From the NCBI RefSeq assembly GCF_004310665.1, contig NZ_SIXF01000041.1, positions 1 to 38,916 on the forward strand: a stretch of 38,916 nt of DNA. The letters are read 5' to 3'. Of this stretch, positions 9,659 to 20,251 are shown piece after piece. The DNA is from Pedobacter kyonggii. Its GTDB lineage: Bacteria; Bacteroidota; Bacteroidia; Sphingobacteriales; Sphingobacteriaceae. Below the pieces are notes generated by a model. It made no database searches, was not told the DNA's origin, and was given only the letters and a program-made list of their open reading frames with translations. Position 1 is the first letter of the stretch. The number at the start of each line of letters is the position of its first letter. Both the position numbers and the translations under genes were made by a program.

Positions 9659-11530
9659 CTATGCTACTTCTTCAGTAATCACTTTAGGCTCCTCAGTAAC
9701 CTCATCCTTCTCTACCCTTAGGTTACGGATAATGTGCTGTTGCCTATCAGGCGTATTTTTTCCCATATAATATTCCAGCAAACTTTTAATCGTTTGATCT
9801 TTTAAAATAACGGGGTCTAACCTGATGTCTTTCCCGATAAACAAACCGAATTCATCAGGAGAAATTTCTCCCAAACCTTTAAATCGGGTAATTTCTGGCT
9901 TATTTCCTAATTTTTCGATTGCATTTCTGCGTTCTTCATCGCTATAGCAATAAATGGTTTCCTTTTTATTCCGAACCCTGAAAAGCGGCGTTTGTAAAAT
10001 ATACACATGGCCTGCTTTTACCAGATCAGGAAAAAACTGAAGAAAAAAGGTCATCATCAACAAACGGATGTGCATACCATCCACATCGGCATCTGTTGCA
10101 ATTACAATATTGTTATAATGAAGTCCTTCTAAACCATCTTCGATATTTAAAGCATGTTGTAGCAGGTTAAATTCTTCATTTTCATAAACCACTTTCTTGG
10201 TAAGCTCATAACAGTTAAGCGGCTTACCTTTTAAACTAAACACCGCCTGACAATCTACATCGCGCGATTTTGTGATCGAACCCGATGCCGAATCTCCCTC
10301 GGTAATAAACAAGGTAGTTTCATATCGTTTCTCGTGTGTAGTATTAAAATGCACCTTACAATCGCGCAGTTTTTTATTGTGCAACGATGCCTTTTTAGCC
10401 CTGTCGTTTGCCAGCTTCTTGATACCTGCAATATCTTTACGCTCACGCTCCGATTGCATAATTCTTTTCAACAAGGCATCAGCAACATCTGGGTTTTTAT
10501 GCAGATAATCATCCAGCTCTTTTTTAACAAAATCGTTAATAAAAGTAGCAACTGATGGCCCTTCTGGTCCCATATTCTGCGAACCTAGTTTTGTTTTGGT
10601 CTGCGATTCGAAAACAGGCTCCTGTACACGCACAGAAATTGCTGCAATAATGGATGAACGAACATCGGCTGCATCAAACTCTTTTTTGAAAAACTCCCTA
10701 ACTGTTTTCACTACAGCTGCCCTAAAAGCAGCCTGGTGCGTTCCACCTTGTGTGGTGTGCTGTCCGTTTACAAATGAGTGGTAATCTTCGCCGTATTGCT
10801 GGCCGTGGGTCATTGCAATTTCGATATCCGGCCCAATCATGTGGATAATTGGGTAACGGATTTCTTCTGGCTTATTAAATTTAGAAAGCAGATCGTATAG
10901 ACCTCTCTCTGAAAAATATTTCTGATTATTAAAATTTACGGTTAAGCCTGTGTTCAAGAAAACATAGTTCCAAACCATGCTCTCCACAAAATCAGGGATG
11001 TAATGGTAGTTCCTGAAAATGGTTTCATCCGGATAAAAAGTAATCGCCGTACCATTGCGTTGAGTGGTATCGATAATTGGCTGCTCATTTACAATTTCTC
11101 CTTTAGAAAATTCTACTTTTTTCGTTTTTCCATCACGGTATGATTGCACCATAAAACTAGTCGAAAGTGCATTTACAGCCTTAGTACCTACCCCGTTTAA
11201 ACCAACAGATTTCTGGAAAGCATTGCTATCGTATTTACCACCCGTATTGATCTTGCTCACACAATCGATTACCTTGCCCAGTGGAATGCCACGACCGTAA
11301 TCACGTATATTTACCTTTTGTTCGGAAACAGTAATTTCGATGGTTTTTCCGGTACCCATTACAAACTCATCGATGGAGTTATCTACAATTTCCTTTAGCA
11401 AAACGTAAATACCGTCATCTTGCGCAGACCCATCGCCAAGTTTACCAATGTACATCCCTGGACGAAGCCTGATGTGCTCTTTCCAATCTAATGAACGGAT
11501 ACTATCGTCGTTATAAATTACTTCTGCCAT
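9659..11530 (-). CDS. parE: DNA topoisomerase IV subunit B (type IIA, ParE/GyrB family)
   Basis: The product is the ATPase subunit of topoisomerase IV, which decatenates daughter chromosomes using ATP. The GHKL ATPase motifs are present: [10 protein letters not shown], the DYGRGIP loop and [14 protein letters not shown]. The transducer domain follows, then the TOPRIM motifs TEGDSASG and [14 protein letters not shown]. The EGDSASG form (rather than EGDSAGG) and the 623-residue length, without the long GyrB insertion, favour ParE over GyrB. The C-terminal [17 protein letters not shown] box is intact. A ParC/GyrA partner is not adjacent: the flanks are repeats and a permease. The start ATG gives [16 protein letters not shown], typical of the family. 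Confidence 0.88.
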   Translation of the reverse strand: MAEVIYNDDSIRSLDWKEHIRLRPGMYIGKLGDGSAQDDGIYVLLKEIVDNSIDEFVMGTGKTIEITVSEQKVNIRDYGRGIPLGKVIDCVSKINTGGKYDSNAFQKSVGLNGVGTKAVNALSTSFMVQSYRDGKTKKVEFSKGEIVNEQPIIDTTQRNGTAITFYPDETIFRNYHYIPDFVESMVWNYVFLNTGLTVNFNNQKYFSERGLYDLLSKFNKPEEIRYPIIHMIGPDIEIAMTHGQQYGEDYHSFVNGQHTTQGGTHQAAFRAAVVKTVREFFKKEFDAADVRSSIIAAISVRVQEPVFESQTKTKLGSQNMGPEGPSVATFINDFVKKELDDYLHKNPDVADALLKRIMQSERERKDIAGIKKLANDRAKKASLHNKKLRDCKVHFNTTHEKRYETTLFITEGDSASGSITKSRDVDCQAVFSLKGKPLNCYELTKKVVYENEEFNLLQHALNIEDGLEGLHYNNIVIATDADVDGMHIRLLMMTFFLQFFPDLVKAGHVYILQTPLFRVRNKKETIYCYSDEERRNAIEKLGNKPEITRFKGLGEISPDEFGLFIGKDIRLDPVILKDQTIKSLLEYYMGKNTPDRQQHIIRNLRVEKDEVTEEPKVITEEVA

Positions 11531-11723
11531 ACTGTTTTTATCTGTTCTTCAATGAAAAACCCTGCATTTTTTGGTTTGCAAAGCGATGAAGAATTTGTAG
11601 AAATAACCCTGATGATTGAAATAAAAATATTTTCAAATACGCTCTACAGAATTATTATACAATAATAGATTTATTCTGTGAGGCTCGCAAAAGAAAATTT
11701 CCACATGTAAACAATGGATGGCG

Positions 11724-11890
11724 AGTGGTTCATTAGTTTCATTAGCCATTGGTTCATTTGCTTACCTGGTTAATTGCCTTTGAGAACTGCAAATTGGCAA
11801 TTGCCAACTGATTATGTTCATCATCTCTTTTCCATCTTACATCCCTCATTCAATCATTCTCTCACTCAATCATTCAAATTTCCCTATCTT
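11724..11890. repeat. Mosaic of short-period repeats upstream of parE/permease
   Basis: The 386-bp gap between parE and the permease carries three low-complexity blocks. At about 11726-11762 CATTAGYY-like units recur every 7-9 bp. At 11785-11812 four contiguous 7-mers read AACTGCA, AATTGGC, AATTGCC and AACTGAT, which creates a 14-bp palindrome at 11794-11807. At about 11820-11890 there is a C/T-rich tract with TCAATCATTC twice. The remainder (11531-11720) is AT-rich promoter-like DNA without a recognisable gene. Confidence 0.6.
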
Positions 11891-11916
11891 CAGCCCAATA
11901 TTCATAATTCTATTTA

Positions 11917-13254
11917 ATGCAACAAAAGAAGCAACTTTCGCTATTCGATTTATCCATGATTGTGGTAAGTTTGGTTATTGGCATGGGTGTATTCCGTACG
12001 CCTGTAAACGTAGCGGCTAAGGCACAGATTCCAGAACTGTTTTATTTAGCGTGGTTTATCGGTGGTTTTGTAGCCTTTTGTGGTGCGTTAACTTATGCCG
12101 AAATTGGTTCCCGCTTCCCGGTAACGGGCGGATACTATAAAATATTCTCAGCGGCTTATCACCCATCCATTGCCTTTGCCATTAATTGTATTGTAATCAT
12201 TTCGAGTGCGGCATCGGTAGCGGCTATTTCGATTATCGGGGCAGAATACCTGAGTAAAATTATTTTACCTGTTGATAAACAGAATGAAACCTATCGGGTA
12301 GCCATAGCCATTACCACCATTTTGGTGTTTTATTTCATTAATCTGTTAGGCCTAAAAGCGAGTTCTAAAACGCAAAATGTATTAACGGTAATTAAAATCG
12401 GAATGATTTTAACACTCATCTGCGCTGTATTTTTCGGCGGACAAACACAAACTGTTACCCCGATTTTTAAAACAGCAACCGGTGCTTTACCAACCTGGTC
12501 TGATTACGGAAAAGCCTTAGGCCTTTGTTTAATTGCGGTTTCTTTTTCTTATGCGGGTTACGCGCAGACGATTAACTTTGGTGGTGAGGTTAAAGAAGCC
12601 AAAAAAGTAATTCCACGTTCCATTATTATCGGCTTAACTATTATTGTAATTCTTTATCTGGCCATCAACTATGTGTATGTAAAGGTGATCGGTTTTGAAG
12701 AACTAAAATCGGCAGAAAGCATAGCTGCAATACTGGCGGCTAAAATATTTGGTCCGGCAGGATTTAATGCACTTTCTGTAATCATCTTTTTCTCTGTAAT
12801 GGGTTATGTAAATGTAAATCTGTTGAGTAACCCAAGGGCCATGTTTGCCATGGGCGAAGAAGGCGCGCTGCCAAAAATATTCAGCAGGATGAGCAAAAAA
12901 ACAGAGGTAATTACCATTAGCTTAACCGTTTTTACATTAATTGCTGTGGTAATTATTTTCTATGCCAAAACCTTCGACAAGATTTTAAACTATACCATTT
13001 TCTTAGAAAGCATTAGCATGGCCAGTTCGGCAGCTACGATTTTCATTCTCCGGAAAAGAACGGCACATCTTGATAAAAAAACCATCTATACTGTTCCTTT
13101 ATATCCTATATTGCCTATTATTTTTATTGCTGCTTATACTTTCGTGGCCTTTAGCATCTATGCCGACGATCCGAATGCGGCACTTAATGGTTTATATATT
13201 TTTGTTGGCTTTCTGGTAATCTATTTTGCGAGCAGATGGTTTAACAAAAAATAG
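11917..13254 (+). CDS. APC-family amino-acid permease
   Basis: This 445-residue secondary transporter has about 12 membrane helices and belongs to the amino acid-polyamine-organocation superfamily. The first helix carries the family glycine motif VSLVIGMGVFRTP (about 17-29), which binds the substrate backbone in APC proteins. Helix 2 has ALTYAEIGSRFPVTGGYY, a hallmark segment. A G-Y-A-Q-T-I-N-F-G-G-E-V-K-E-A block (about 212-227) is the conserved helix 6-7 region. Substrate cannot be told from sequence. It is monocistronic as far as visible, with parE divergent upstream and a repeat-containing gap before the next gene. Confidence 0.85.
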   Translation: MQQKKQLSLFDLSMIVVSLVIGMGVFRTPVNVAAKAQIPELFYLAWFIGGFVAFCGALTYAEIGSRFPVTGGYYKIFSAAYHPSIAFAINCIVIISSAASVAAISIIGAEYLSKIILPVDKQNETYRVAIAITTILVFYFINLLGLKASSKTQNVLTVIKIGMILTLICAVFFGGQTQTVTPIFKTATGALPTWSDYGKALGLCLIAVSFSYAGYAQTINFGGEVKEAKKVIPRSIIIGLTIIVILYLAINYVYVKVIGFEELKSAESIAAILAAKIFGPAGFNALSVIIFFSVMGYVNVNLLSNPRAMFAMGEEGALPKIFSRMSKKTEVITISLTVFTLIAVVIIFYAKTFDKILNYTIFLESISMASSAATIFILRKRTAHLDKKTIYTVPLYPILPIIFIAAYTFVAFSIYADDPNAALNGLYIFVGFLVIYFASRWFNKK

Positions 13255-13336
13255 TTTTAATATTTTGATTTGAAAAGCAGTTGCAGTGCTGGTCGGTTTC
13301 GATAGTCCCGCCATACGCTACAATCTTTTTGTCATT

Positions 13337-13364
13337 GTCATCCTGAGCTTGTCGAAGGAGCTAC
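13337..13364. repeat. Dispersed REP-like unit between permease and symporter
   Basis: The unit begins GTCATCCTGAGC and is a relative of 9377-9405 and 9571-9601. The rest of the 280-bp gap (13255-13534) holds a weak 8-bp inverted repeat (13462-13469 with 13496-13503) and a GAGCGCAGCG-containing segment that also looks repetitive. No gene is evident. Confidence 0.5.
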
Positions 13365-13534
13365 AAAAAGTATTTCTGCTACTGTCGGGTTTAAGATAGA
13401 AAGGCAGACCGATTAAAATAAACCTGATTGGAGTGAGCATGAGCGCAGCGAAATAAAATGGAAAGCAGGACTGATCTAACCGATTAACACAGAAACCTGC
13501 TTTACCAAAACATAAAAGAACTTTAAAATAATTA

Positions 13535-14869
13535 ATGAACAAAACACTCTCCTTAAAACAAGAAATTGCTTACGCTGCTGGTATGATTGGTTGGAGCACG
13601 ATGACAAACATTATCATCGTAATGCTTCCCTATTTCTATCTTCCCCCAAGCAACGCTGGCCTGCCACCTTTGGTACCACAACTCGTTTTATTGGGTGCGT
13701 TTAATATCCTTTCTATTATTGCAGCTTCGGGAAGATTGGTGGATGCCATTTACGATCCGTTTATTGCATCTAAAAGTGATGCATGCACCAATAAAAACGG
13801 TCGCAGAATGCCCTTTATGAAATTGGCAATTGTTCCTGCCATGCTTTTTTGCGGACTGGTTTTCTACCCGATCCAAAAAACTGAGAGCCTACATAACGCC
13901 TGGTGGTTAACCATCACACTTTGTTTATTTTTTGTATCGGTTACCACTTATATTATTCCTTATAACGCACTGCTGGCCGAAGTAACCAACACACCAAGGC
14001 AAAAAGTTAAGCTCTCTAGTTATCAGCAGGTCGGTTTTGTCATCGGAATTATCTTATCGGCCTGTACCAACAACTTTGCTGATGTGGTTGAAGATAGTTT
14101 CCATGTGGCCAACCGCAGTGAGGCCATCCAGATTGCCATATGGGGTTTGTGCATTTTATCAGGTCTGGTGATGTTATTGCCGATTTTTTTTATCAATGAA
14201 AAAGAATTTTCGGTAGCCAAACCTACCCATGTGCCTTTATGGCCTGCGATAAGGAGCACCTTCAAAAACAGTAATTTTAAATATTACCTGATCTCTGATT
14301 TCGCTTTTTATACAGCATTGAGCATTATTTCGAGCGGTTTATTGTTTTTCTGTACGGTTTTATTGGGCTTGCCAGAATCGGAAGGTGGAAAATTTATGGG
14401 TGCCATGGTTTTTGCTTCCTTGCTATTTTACCCACTGGTTAATTTTGGTTCGGCTAAAATCGGCAAAAAACCTTTTGTATTACTTGCCTTTGGCATGTTG
14501 TGCTTAATCTTCGTCACCATTTTCTTTTTAGGGAAACTGCCCTTCGGACCGCATACACAGATTTACATTTTGGTACTATCCGCTTCGTTTCCATTAGCGG
14601 CACTTGGCATTTTACCAACGGCTATTTTGGCCGACATTGCCCAAAGAGATACCTTAGAAACCGGCGAAAACCACGAAGGCATGTTCTTCGCAGTAAAATA
14701 CCTTTTTGTAAAACTCGGGCAAACATTGGGTATCGCTATTTTTGCCATGCTCACCATCTACGGCAAGGATCCTGGTAACGATTTTGGATTAAGATTGAAC
14801 GGAATTGTAGGTTTCGGGCTTTGTTTAATTGCATTATTGTTTTTTAGCAGGTTTAAAGAGGTGAAATAG
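13535..14869 (+). CDS. GPH-family sugar:cation symporter (MFS)
   Basis: This 444-residue, 12-helix transporter resembles the glycoside-pentoside-hexuronide:cation symporters (MelB, LacS type). The diagnostic segment is at about 67-92: GRLVDAIYDPFIASKSD followed by NGRRMPFM. It matches the cation-site helix II (with its Asp residues) and the helix 2-3 loop of MelB. SYQQVGFVIGIILSA marks the middle region, and a second loop signature appears near AQRDTLETGENHEGMFFAVK. It is convergent with the susD/susC pair and may bring imported saccharide across the inner membrane, but no glycoside hydrolase is nearby to support a full utilisation locus. Substrate unknown. Confidence 0.82.
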   Translation: MNKTLSLKQEIAYAAGMIGWSTMTNIIIVMLPYFYLPPSNAGLPPLVPQLVLLGAFNILSIIAASGRLVDAIYDPFIASKSDACTNKNGRRMPFMKLAIVPAMLFCGLVFYPIQKTESLHNAWWLTITLCLFFVSVTTYIIPYNALLAEVTNTPRQKVKLSSYQQVGFVIGIILSACTNNFADVVEDSFHVANRSEAIQIAIWGLCILSGLVMLLPIFFINEKEFSVAKPTHVPLWPAIRSTFKNSNFKYYLISDFAFYTALSIISSGLLFFCTVLLGLPESEGGKFMGAMVFASLLFYPLVNFGSAKIGKKPFVLLAFGMLCLIFVTIFFLGKLPFGPHTQIYILVLSASFPLAALGILPTAILADIAQRDTLETGENHEGMFFAVKYLFVKLGQTLGIAIFAMLTIYGKDPGNDFGLRLNGIVGFGLCLIALLFFSRFKEVK

Positions 14870-14928
14870 TTTGGCGTTGAGAGTTTGTAGTCAATACAAT
14901 CTAATAAATATGAACGAATCACTTGTAC

Positions 14929-14983
14929 AAAAAATACATGAGTAGAGTTATGGCCTATTTACCACCATTACCCCACTCATGTA
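14929..14983 (-). terminator. Probable terminator of the susC-susD operon
   Basis: A 9-bp inverted repeat (14935-14943 with 14975-14983) encloses a 31-nt loop. On the minus strand the stem is followed by a T run, the complement of the A run at 14929-14934. It sits just past the susD stop. The long loop lowers confidence. Confidence 0.4.
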
Positions 14984-15002
14984 CCTTATTCATAACTGAA
15001 TA

Positions 15003-16715
15003 CTAATATCCCGGGCTTTGTTTTAGGGTACCGTTACTTCTATCAATCTGATCTTGAGGTAAAGGAAAATAATCATCCCTGGCTTCGATGGTAATGCCTT
15101 TTAAGTAGTTAAAGTACCCACCTTCAAAAGAAAAATAACTTTCCAGTGTTTGTTTTGCTACGCCCCAGCGCACCAGATCGAAGAAGCGATGCCCTTCTAA
15201 TGCCAATTCCAATCTGCGTTCGAAACGTACCGCATTTCTTGCATAGGTGTCATTTGGAAATGAGGTGTACTGGCTAACTTTGTAAGCCGCCGCCGGAGTT
15301 CCATTTATATCGCGAGGGGTTATTTTAGCAGCACGCGCTCTAACTGCATTAACCAGTATTAGAGCTCTGCCCAAATCGCCTTTTTCCACGGCGCATTCTG
15401 CCGCCATCAGGTAAACATCAGCTAAGCGGATCAGGTTTACGTTTAATCCGGTTACATTGGAGCTTCCCGGAGCTGTTCCACTCGAAATCTGCGCAGCATC
15501 AATGGTATTCTTAACAGCCAGGAAAGGGCCGCCGTTGCTGGCGTCGCGAATCCAGGTATCACCAGGCATTAAACCCCAGTCGCGATACGGAACACCGCGT
15601 CTTCCTATTGTCGATTCGATTCGTGGATCTAAAGGTAAAGTCTTATCTACTGCATAATTTGTTTTATCCGTTCCGGTTAATCCATAATCAGATTTATATG
15701 GGTTAGTCCGAAAGCTGCCATCCAGTAGCGGTAAACCAAGGGCATCCACCTTAAAGGAGTTGGCCAGGTCTATGGTTGGCTGGAAGAAACCGCAACAGTT
15801 AATCGGTGCATTACCGTATGGGAAGTTAAGCATATCGCCTACATTACCATTATCACCGCCTGTACCATCGGTTCCAACTGAATGTTGAACAGACATAATG
15901 GTTTCTGGTCCGTCTTCTTTGGTAATGTCAAAATTATCGGTATAAGGCATATCAACCAAGCTTGGTTTTGCCAAAATTACGGCATTCAACAAATCGTAAG
16001 CTTCTGGATATTTCTTTTGATATAAAAGTACCTTTCCAAGATAAGCCTGAGCAGCATATTTATCTACCCTACCTTTTTGGTTTTTAGGTTTGGTGGTACT
16101 CAAATTGGCAACAGCGAACTGAAGATCATCTACAATATTAGGATAAATGTCTTTATCATTAGGAACAAAAGCACCACTATTGGCCTCAGTAACATATGGT
16201 ACCATTTTAAATACACGAACCAAAAAGAAATAATAATGTCCACGTAACAACCTGGCTTCACCTTGAATTTCTTTTGCACGGGCATCATCAAATTTGGCCG
16301 ATCCTGAACCTGCCTGTAAGCTAGCAAGTACTTTTAAAGTACGGTTACAGCGTTGAATTCCTTCAAAACATCTGTTCCAAATATTCGATAAATTATCATT
16401 TGTACTGGTTGGTGCATGTTGCTCAATGGCATTCATAGGCGGCTGATCTCCTGTGCTGCTCCCTTTATGGGCATTATCAGATGCAACCTCGCCAAATAAC
16501 CATTGGCTTGGTGCTGCACCATAATTACCCCATGTTCCGTCTAAATTACCATTAAGTAAACTATAGGAACCTATTAAAAGTCCTTCAACCCCCTCCTGGC
16601 TCATTAACTGTTCCTCGGTGAGTTCGCCCTGCGGTTGCAATGCTAAAAATTCCTTCTTGCAGGAAAAAGTACTGCAAATTAATAAGGAAAGAAGAATATA
16701 TTTTATATGTTTCAT
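15003..16715 (-). CDS. SusD/RagB-family nutrient-binding outer-membrane lipoprotein
   Basis: This 570-residue lipoprotein caps a SusC-type TonB-dependent transporter and captures the ligand at the cell surface. The signal peptide ends in the lipobox S-T-F-S-C with Cys19 followed by KKEF. SusD-like N-terminal and RagB/SusD C-terminal regions are visible. Family marks include the TPR-like AAQAYLGKVLLYQKKYPEAYDLL, the LADVYLMAAECAVEKGD helix, and the late segment VRFERRLELALEGHRFFDLVRWG. It lies 15 bp downstream of susC in the usual order. The preferred ligand cannot be deduced; no polysaccharide enzyme, ECF sigma or hybrid regulator is adjacent. Confidence 0.93.
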   Translation of the reverse strand: MKHIKYILLSLLICSTFSCKKEFLALQPQGELTEEQLMSQEGVEGLLIGSYSLLNGNLDGTWGNYGAAPSQWLFGEVASDNAHKGSSTGDQPPMNAIEQHAPTSTNDNLSNIWNRCFEGIQRCNRTLKVLASLQAGSGSAKFDDARAKEIQGEARLLRGHYYFFLVRVFKMVPYVTEANSGAFVPNDKDIYPNIVDDLQFAVANLSTTKPKNQKGRVDKYAAQAYLGKVLLYQKKYPEAYDLLNAVILAKPSLVDMPYTDNFDITKEDGPETIMSVQHSVGTDGTGGDNGNVGDMLNFPYGNAPINCCGFFQPTIDLANSFKVDALGLPLLDGSFRTNPYKSDYGLTGTDKTNYAVDKTLPLDPRIESTIGRRGVPYRDWGLMPGDTWIRDASNGGPFLAVKNTIDAAQISSGTAPGSSNVTGLNVNLIRLADVYLMAAECAVEKGDLGRALILVNAVRARAAKITPRDINGTPAAAYKVSQYTSFPNDTYARNAVRFERRLELALEGHRFFDLVRWGVAKQTLESYFSFEGGYFNYLKGITIEARDDYFPLPQDQIDRSNGTLKQSPGY

Positions 16716-16730
16716 TTTGATAACTTTTAA

Positions 16731-19700
16731 TTAAAATCCAACATTAATACCGATTAAAAACTGACGTGGTGAAGGGTAAACACCCTGATCTACTCCTGGA
16801 GCAGAGAAGCCATCTACAATTTGACTTATTTCCGGATCCAATCCTGTGTATTTAGTGATGGTAAATACATTGGTTGCACTAACATACAACCTAATCTTAC
16901 TGATACCAGAATTTGGCCCAAAAGCTTTAGCTGTTGGGATGGAGTAGCCGATTTGCAAATTTTTCAACCTTAAAAAACTTCCGTTTTGGATGTAATAACT
17001 CGAAGAAGCAAACTCCAGATCAGAGGCTCCGGCATAAGCAGAAGGAATTAGACTTGATGTATTGGTTGGGCTCCAGGCATCAAGTAATCTAACACTTTTT
17101 GCTCCATCAAAGGAAGGGAAATCCGTAAAATAGCGTGTAGCTTCAAATATATCATTTCCTTTTACACCATATAAGAAAGCTGAAATATCAAAATTCTTGT
17201 AAGATGCGTTCAAATTTATACCATAAGTAAAATCAGGATGTGGACTTCCAATAATGGTTCTATCTTTTGGATCAATAATACCATCACCATTAATATCCTG
17301 ATAACGTAATCCACCAACCCTGGCGCCCGAATAAGAAGGGTTATTCTGAATATCGGCAGTACTCTGATAAATTCCTGCAGTTTTATATCCAAAAAATGAA
17401 CCCAGTGGCGCACCTTCTTGTAAAACACTGGTTTGTAAGCTCCTATAATTGCCATAAACCTGATTAAGAATACCTGGTGCCAACCTTACGATTTTATTGT
17501 TATTTTTTGAGAAATTTACGCCAAAATCAAATTTAAAAGGGCTATCAGCGCTTCTGCCATAATGGTAAGCGACATTAAATTCGATCCCTTTATTGCTCAT
17601 ATCGCCAATATTTACAAAAGGTGAACTTCCCATTCCTACAATGCTTGCTGGTAGCGGTACCGGGTAAAGCATATCAGTCGTTTTTTTGTTATACCAGTCT
17701 ACTGATCCATCAACAGCCCCACCTAACAAAGTAAAATCAAGACCAATATTTAAAGAATTTACAGCTTCCCATTTTATATCAGGGTTTTGATAGGCATTTT
17801 GTCGCACACCAGTTGTAAGACCATTACCGCCACCAAGAGCATAAGCTGAATTAACAATAGAACTTTGAAATCTATTGATATATTGATAGCCCGGTATCCG
17901 TTGGTTTCCGGTTTGTCCGTATCCAACACGAAGTTTCAGATCACTAACCCAATTGAGACTTTTCATAAACTCCTCTTCCGATAACCTCCATGCAGCACTT
18001 GCTGCCGGAAAATTACCATACTTATTAGCAGAACCGAAGTTAGATGAACCATCCCTACGGATGGTAAAACTGGCGAGATAACGATCATTAAAAGAATAAT
18101 CTAGCTTTGCAAACACGGAGAATAGCGACCCTATTGCTCCGGTACTGGCATTGCTGATATTTGAAGAACCTGTATTCAAATAATAATAATCCGGATTACC
18201 CAAAAGAAAGAAATCATTTCTTCCTCCAGTTAATTGTCTGGTTCTGGATCTGATTGCCTCTGTACCAATTAATGCATTTAAACTGTGTTTTTCAGCAAAT
18301 TTTTTGTTATAATTTAAAGTATTAGTCCAGGTCCATTCTGTATTATATCCTTGGATTTCGCTTAAATTATTTGAATTATTGCCTTCAGAGAATTCCAAAT
18401 TTGGATAACGCATAGATAAGCTGTTGTAATTCTCGTAACGTATTCCAAAATTGGTTTTTAATACTAAACCCGGAATAATATCACCTTCACCGAAGATATT
18501 TCCAAAAAAGAAGTTGTTTTTATTAACATTATCCTTTGCCCTGAATAGAAATGCGAGTGGATTCTCTGCATTTCCCAACTGACTACCGCGGCTACCGGCA
18601 AAGTTTCCGGCAATATCATAAACAGGGATAATTGTTGGGATTCGGTATGCCCATCCCAAAGCACTTCCCTGATCCTGATAACCACCTGGAGTATTCGGGT
18701 TAACGCCAAACCCTACACCTTCAGAGTAACTATATTGAGCATTTTCTCCGAAACGCACCCTTTTATTAAAAGCAGATATCGCAGTATTCGATCTAAAACT
18801 ATAACGTTTAAAACCTGTGTATTTTATCGTTCCTTTTTGGTTCAAGTATCCGGCACTAATAGAATAGGTTGCATTGTCTGAACCGCCCAGCGCACTAATA
18901 TTGTAATTCTGAACTGGTGCAGATTCGGTTATCTCATCAAACCAATTGGTACCTTGCTTATTTGCTTTGGTAATCTGATAAAACAAATTTGGATCACGGC
19001 TATAGTTGTACTTAGAAGGATCGACATCTGCAGCAGTAACATTCTGACCAAGTTTTAAACCTGCCACCAAATATTCAGGCAATACCGGTACTGTGCCCGA
19101 ACCATAGTTATCTCCAGCAGCAACAGGCTTTCCGGCATTAGTATACCCATCAAATACATACTGTGCATATTGTTGAGGATTCATCATTTGTGGGAAGCTA
19201 TTTTTTCTTGGCGACTGTGTACCATAGTAAGAATCAAGCGTGATTTTTGGTACTCCGGCTGAGCCTTTTTTAGTGGTAATGATTACCACACCATTATTTG
19301 CTCTTGAACCATAGATAGAAGCTGAAGAAGCATCTTTCAATACTTGCATGCTCTCGATATCATTCTGGTTAAGCCATGATAGTTTTCCCTCAAACGGAAC
19401 CCCATCAATTACGTAGAGTGGGTCATTGTTATTAATGGTACTAAAACCCCGGATTCTGATCTGTGGTGTTGAACCAGGAGCCCCGTCATTTACAATCTGC
19501 ACCCCTGTTGCTTTTCCTTGCAATGCTTCTACAGCACTTGCTGCAGGCTGGGCCTTTAACAGTTCCATACTTACCACTGCCACAGAACCAGTTAAGTCTT
19601 TCTTCCGCTGAGAAGAATAACCAGTCACTACAACCTCTGTAAGGTTATTATTGTCGGCTTGTAAAATAACGGAGATATTGGTTTGATTTCCTACAGCGAT

Positions 19701-19961
19701 TTCTTTACTGCCATAACCTACAAAAGAGATAACCAACACATCTGTAGGTTTTACGCTCAGCGAGAAGGCACCATTTGCATCAGTAGAGGTACCACCGCTA
19801 CCATTTTTAATTTTGATTGTGGCACCAACCACAGGCAGTTTATCATCACTGGCAATAACTTTACCAGAGATTTTTGATTGGGCCATTGCGCCGAGGGCAA
19901 ATAACATCCCCAAACACAAGAGAAGAAAACTCCTCTTGATACAAGATAGATTTTGTTTCAT
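16731..19961 (-). CDS. SusC/RagA-family TonB-linked outer-membrane transporter
   Basis: This 1076-residue TonB-dependent porin partners the downstream SusD-like lipoprotein to import oligomers across the outer membrane. A signal peptide (about 1-27, ending GAMA-Q) is followed by a carboxypeptidase-regulatory-like beta-sandwich (about 30-108), the EVVVTGY element and the plug domain. The plug carries the SusC signatures LYVIDGVPF and SIYGSRANNGVVIITTKKG. The barrel runs to a C-terminal aromatic (GINVGF). There is no extra N-terminal signalling domain for an anti-sigma factor, which fits the absence of an ECF/FecR pair nearby. Regulation is unclear: the upstream gap holds a 15-bp dyad and a leader hairpin. 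Confidence 0.95.
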   Translation of the reverse strand: MKQNLSCIKRSFLLLCLGMLFALGAMAQSKISGKVIASDDKLPVVGATIKIKNGSGGTSTDANGAFSLSVKPTDVLVISFVGYGSKEIAVGNQTNISVILQADNNNLTEVVVTGYSSQRKKDLTGSVAVVSMELLKAQPAASAVEALQGKATGVQIVNDGAPGSTPQIRIRGFSTINNNDPLYVIDGVPFEGKLSWLNQNDIESMQVLKDASSASIYGSRANNGVVIITTKKGSAGVPKITLDSYYGTQSPRKNSFPQMMNPQQYAQYVFDGYTNAGKPVAAGDNYGSGTVPVLPEYLVAGLKLGQNVTAADVDPSKYNYSRDPNLFYQITKANKQGTNWFDEITESAPVQNYNISALGGSDNATYSISAGYLNQKGTIKYTGFKRYSFRSNTAISAFNKRVRFGENAQYSYSEGVGFGVNPNTPGGYQDQGSALGWAYRIPTIIPVYDIAGNFAGSRGSQLGNAENPLAFLFRAKDNVNKNNFFFGNIFGEGDIIPGLVLKTNFGIRYENYNSLSMRYPNLEFSEGNNSNNLSEIQGYNTEWTWTNTLNYNKKFAEKHSLNALIGTEAIRSRTRQLTGGRNDFFLLGNPDYYYLNTGSSNISNASTGAIGSLFSVFAKLDYSFNDRYLASFTIRRDGSSNFGSANKYGNFPAASAAWRLSEEEFMKSLNWVSDLKLRVGYGQTGNQRIPGYQYINRFQSSIVNSAYALGGGNGLTTGVRQNAYQNPDIKWEAVNSLNIGLDFTLLGGAVDGSVDWYNKKTTDMLYPVPLPASIVGMGSSPFVNIGDMSNKGIEFNVAYHYGRSADSPFKFDFGVNFSKNNNKIVRLAPGILNQVYGNYRSLQTSVLQEGAPLGSFFGYKTAGIYQSTADIQNNPSYSGARVGGLRYQDINGDGIIDPKDRTIIGSPHPDFTYGINLNASYKNFDISAFLYGVKGNDIFEATRYFTDFPSFDGAKSVRLLDAWSPTNTSSLIPSAYAGASDLEFASSSYYIQNGSFLRLKNLQIGYSIPTAKAFGPNSGISKIRLYVSATNVFTITKYTGLDPEISQIVDGFSAPGVDQGVYPSPRQFLIGINVGF

Positions 19962-20002
19962 AAAGTTTATATTGATTAGGTGAATAATGCGTACTTATAC
20001 TG

Positions 20003-20040
20003 CTGATGCGTTTCTAGGTTGATAAACTTAACAGCATCAG
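20003..20040 (-). promoter_or_regulatory. Leader hairpin upstream of susC
   Basis: A 7-bp inverted repeat (20003-20009, ctgatgc, with 20034-20040) surrounds a 24-nt loop about 40 bp upstream of the susC start. It may fold in the 5' leader of the message. The rest of the 591-bp gap (19962-20552) is AT-rich promoter DNA apart from the dyad at 20252 and the helicase leader. Confidence 0.3.
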
Positions 20041-20251
20041 TTTATTTCGATCAGTTACGGCGATGTATTTAAGTAACTTAGTTTGCCAGATTATTCCAAT
20101 GCCCCTAAAAAGGCAGGCATACAAGAAGAATGGATTTCTCCTGTTAATGGGTAGATTTTTTCTCATAATTAGGTAGGTTAGATAGGATTGTTAGGTATTT
20201 TTTATTTATGATTTACATAGAGTGACATTTTTTTAAGTAAACAATGCTTTG

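Noticed and set aside
15003-19961. A full polysaccharide utilisation locus around susC-susD
   Set aside because: No glycoside hydrolase, sulfatase, ECF sigma/anti-sigma or hybrid sensor gene is adjacent; only a GPH symporter lies nearby on the other strand.
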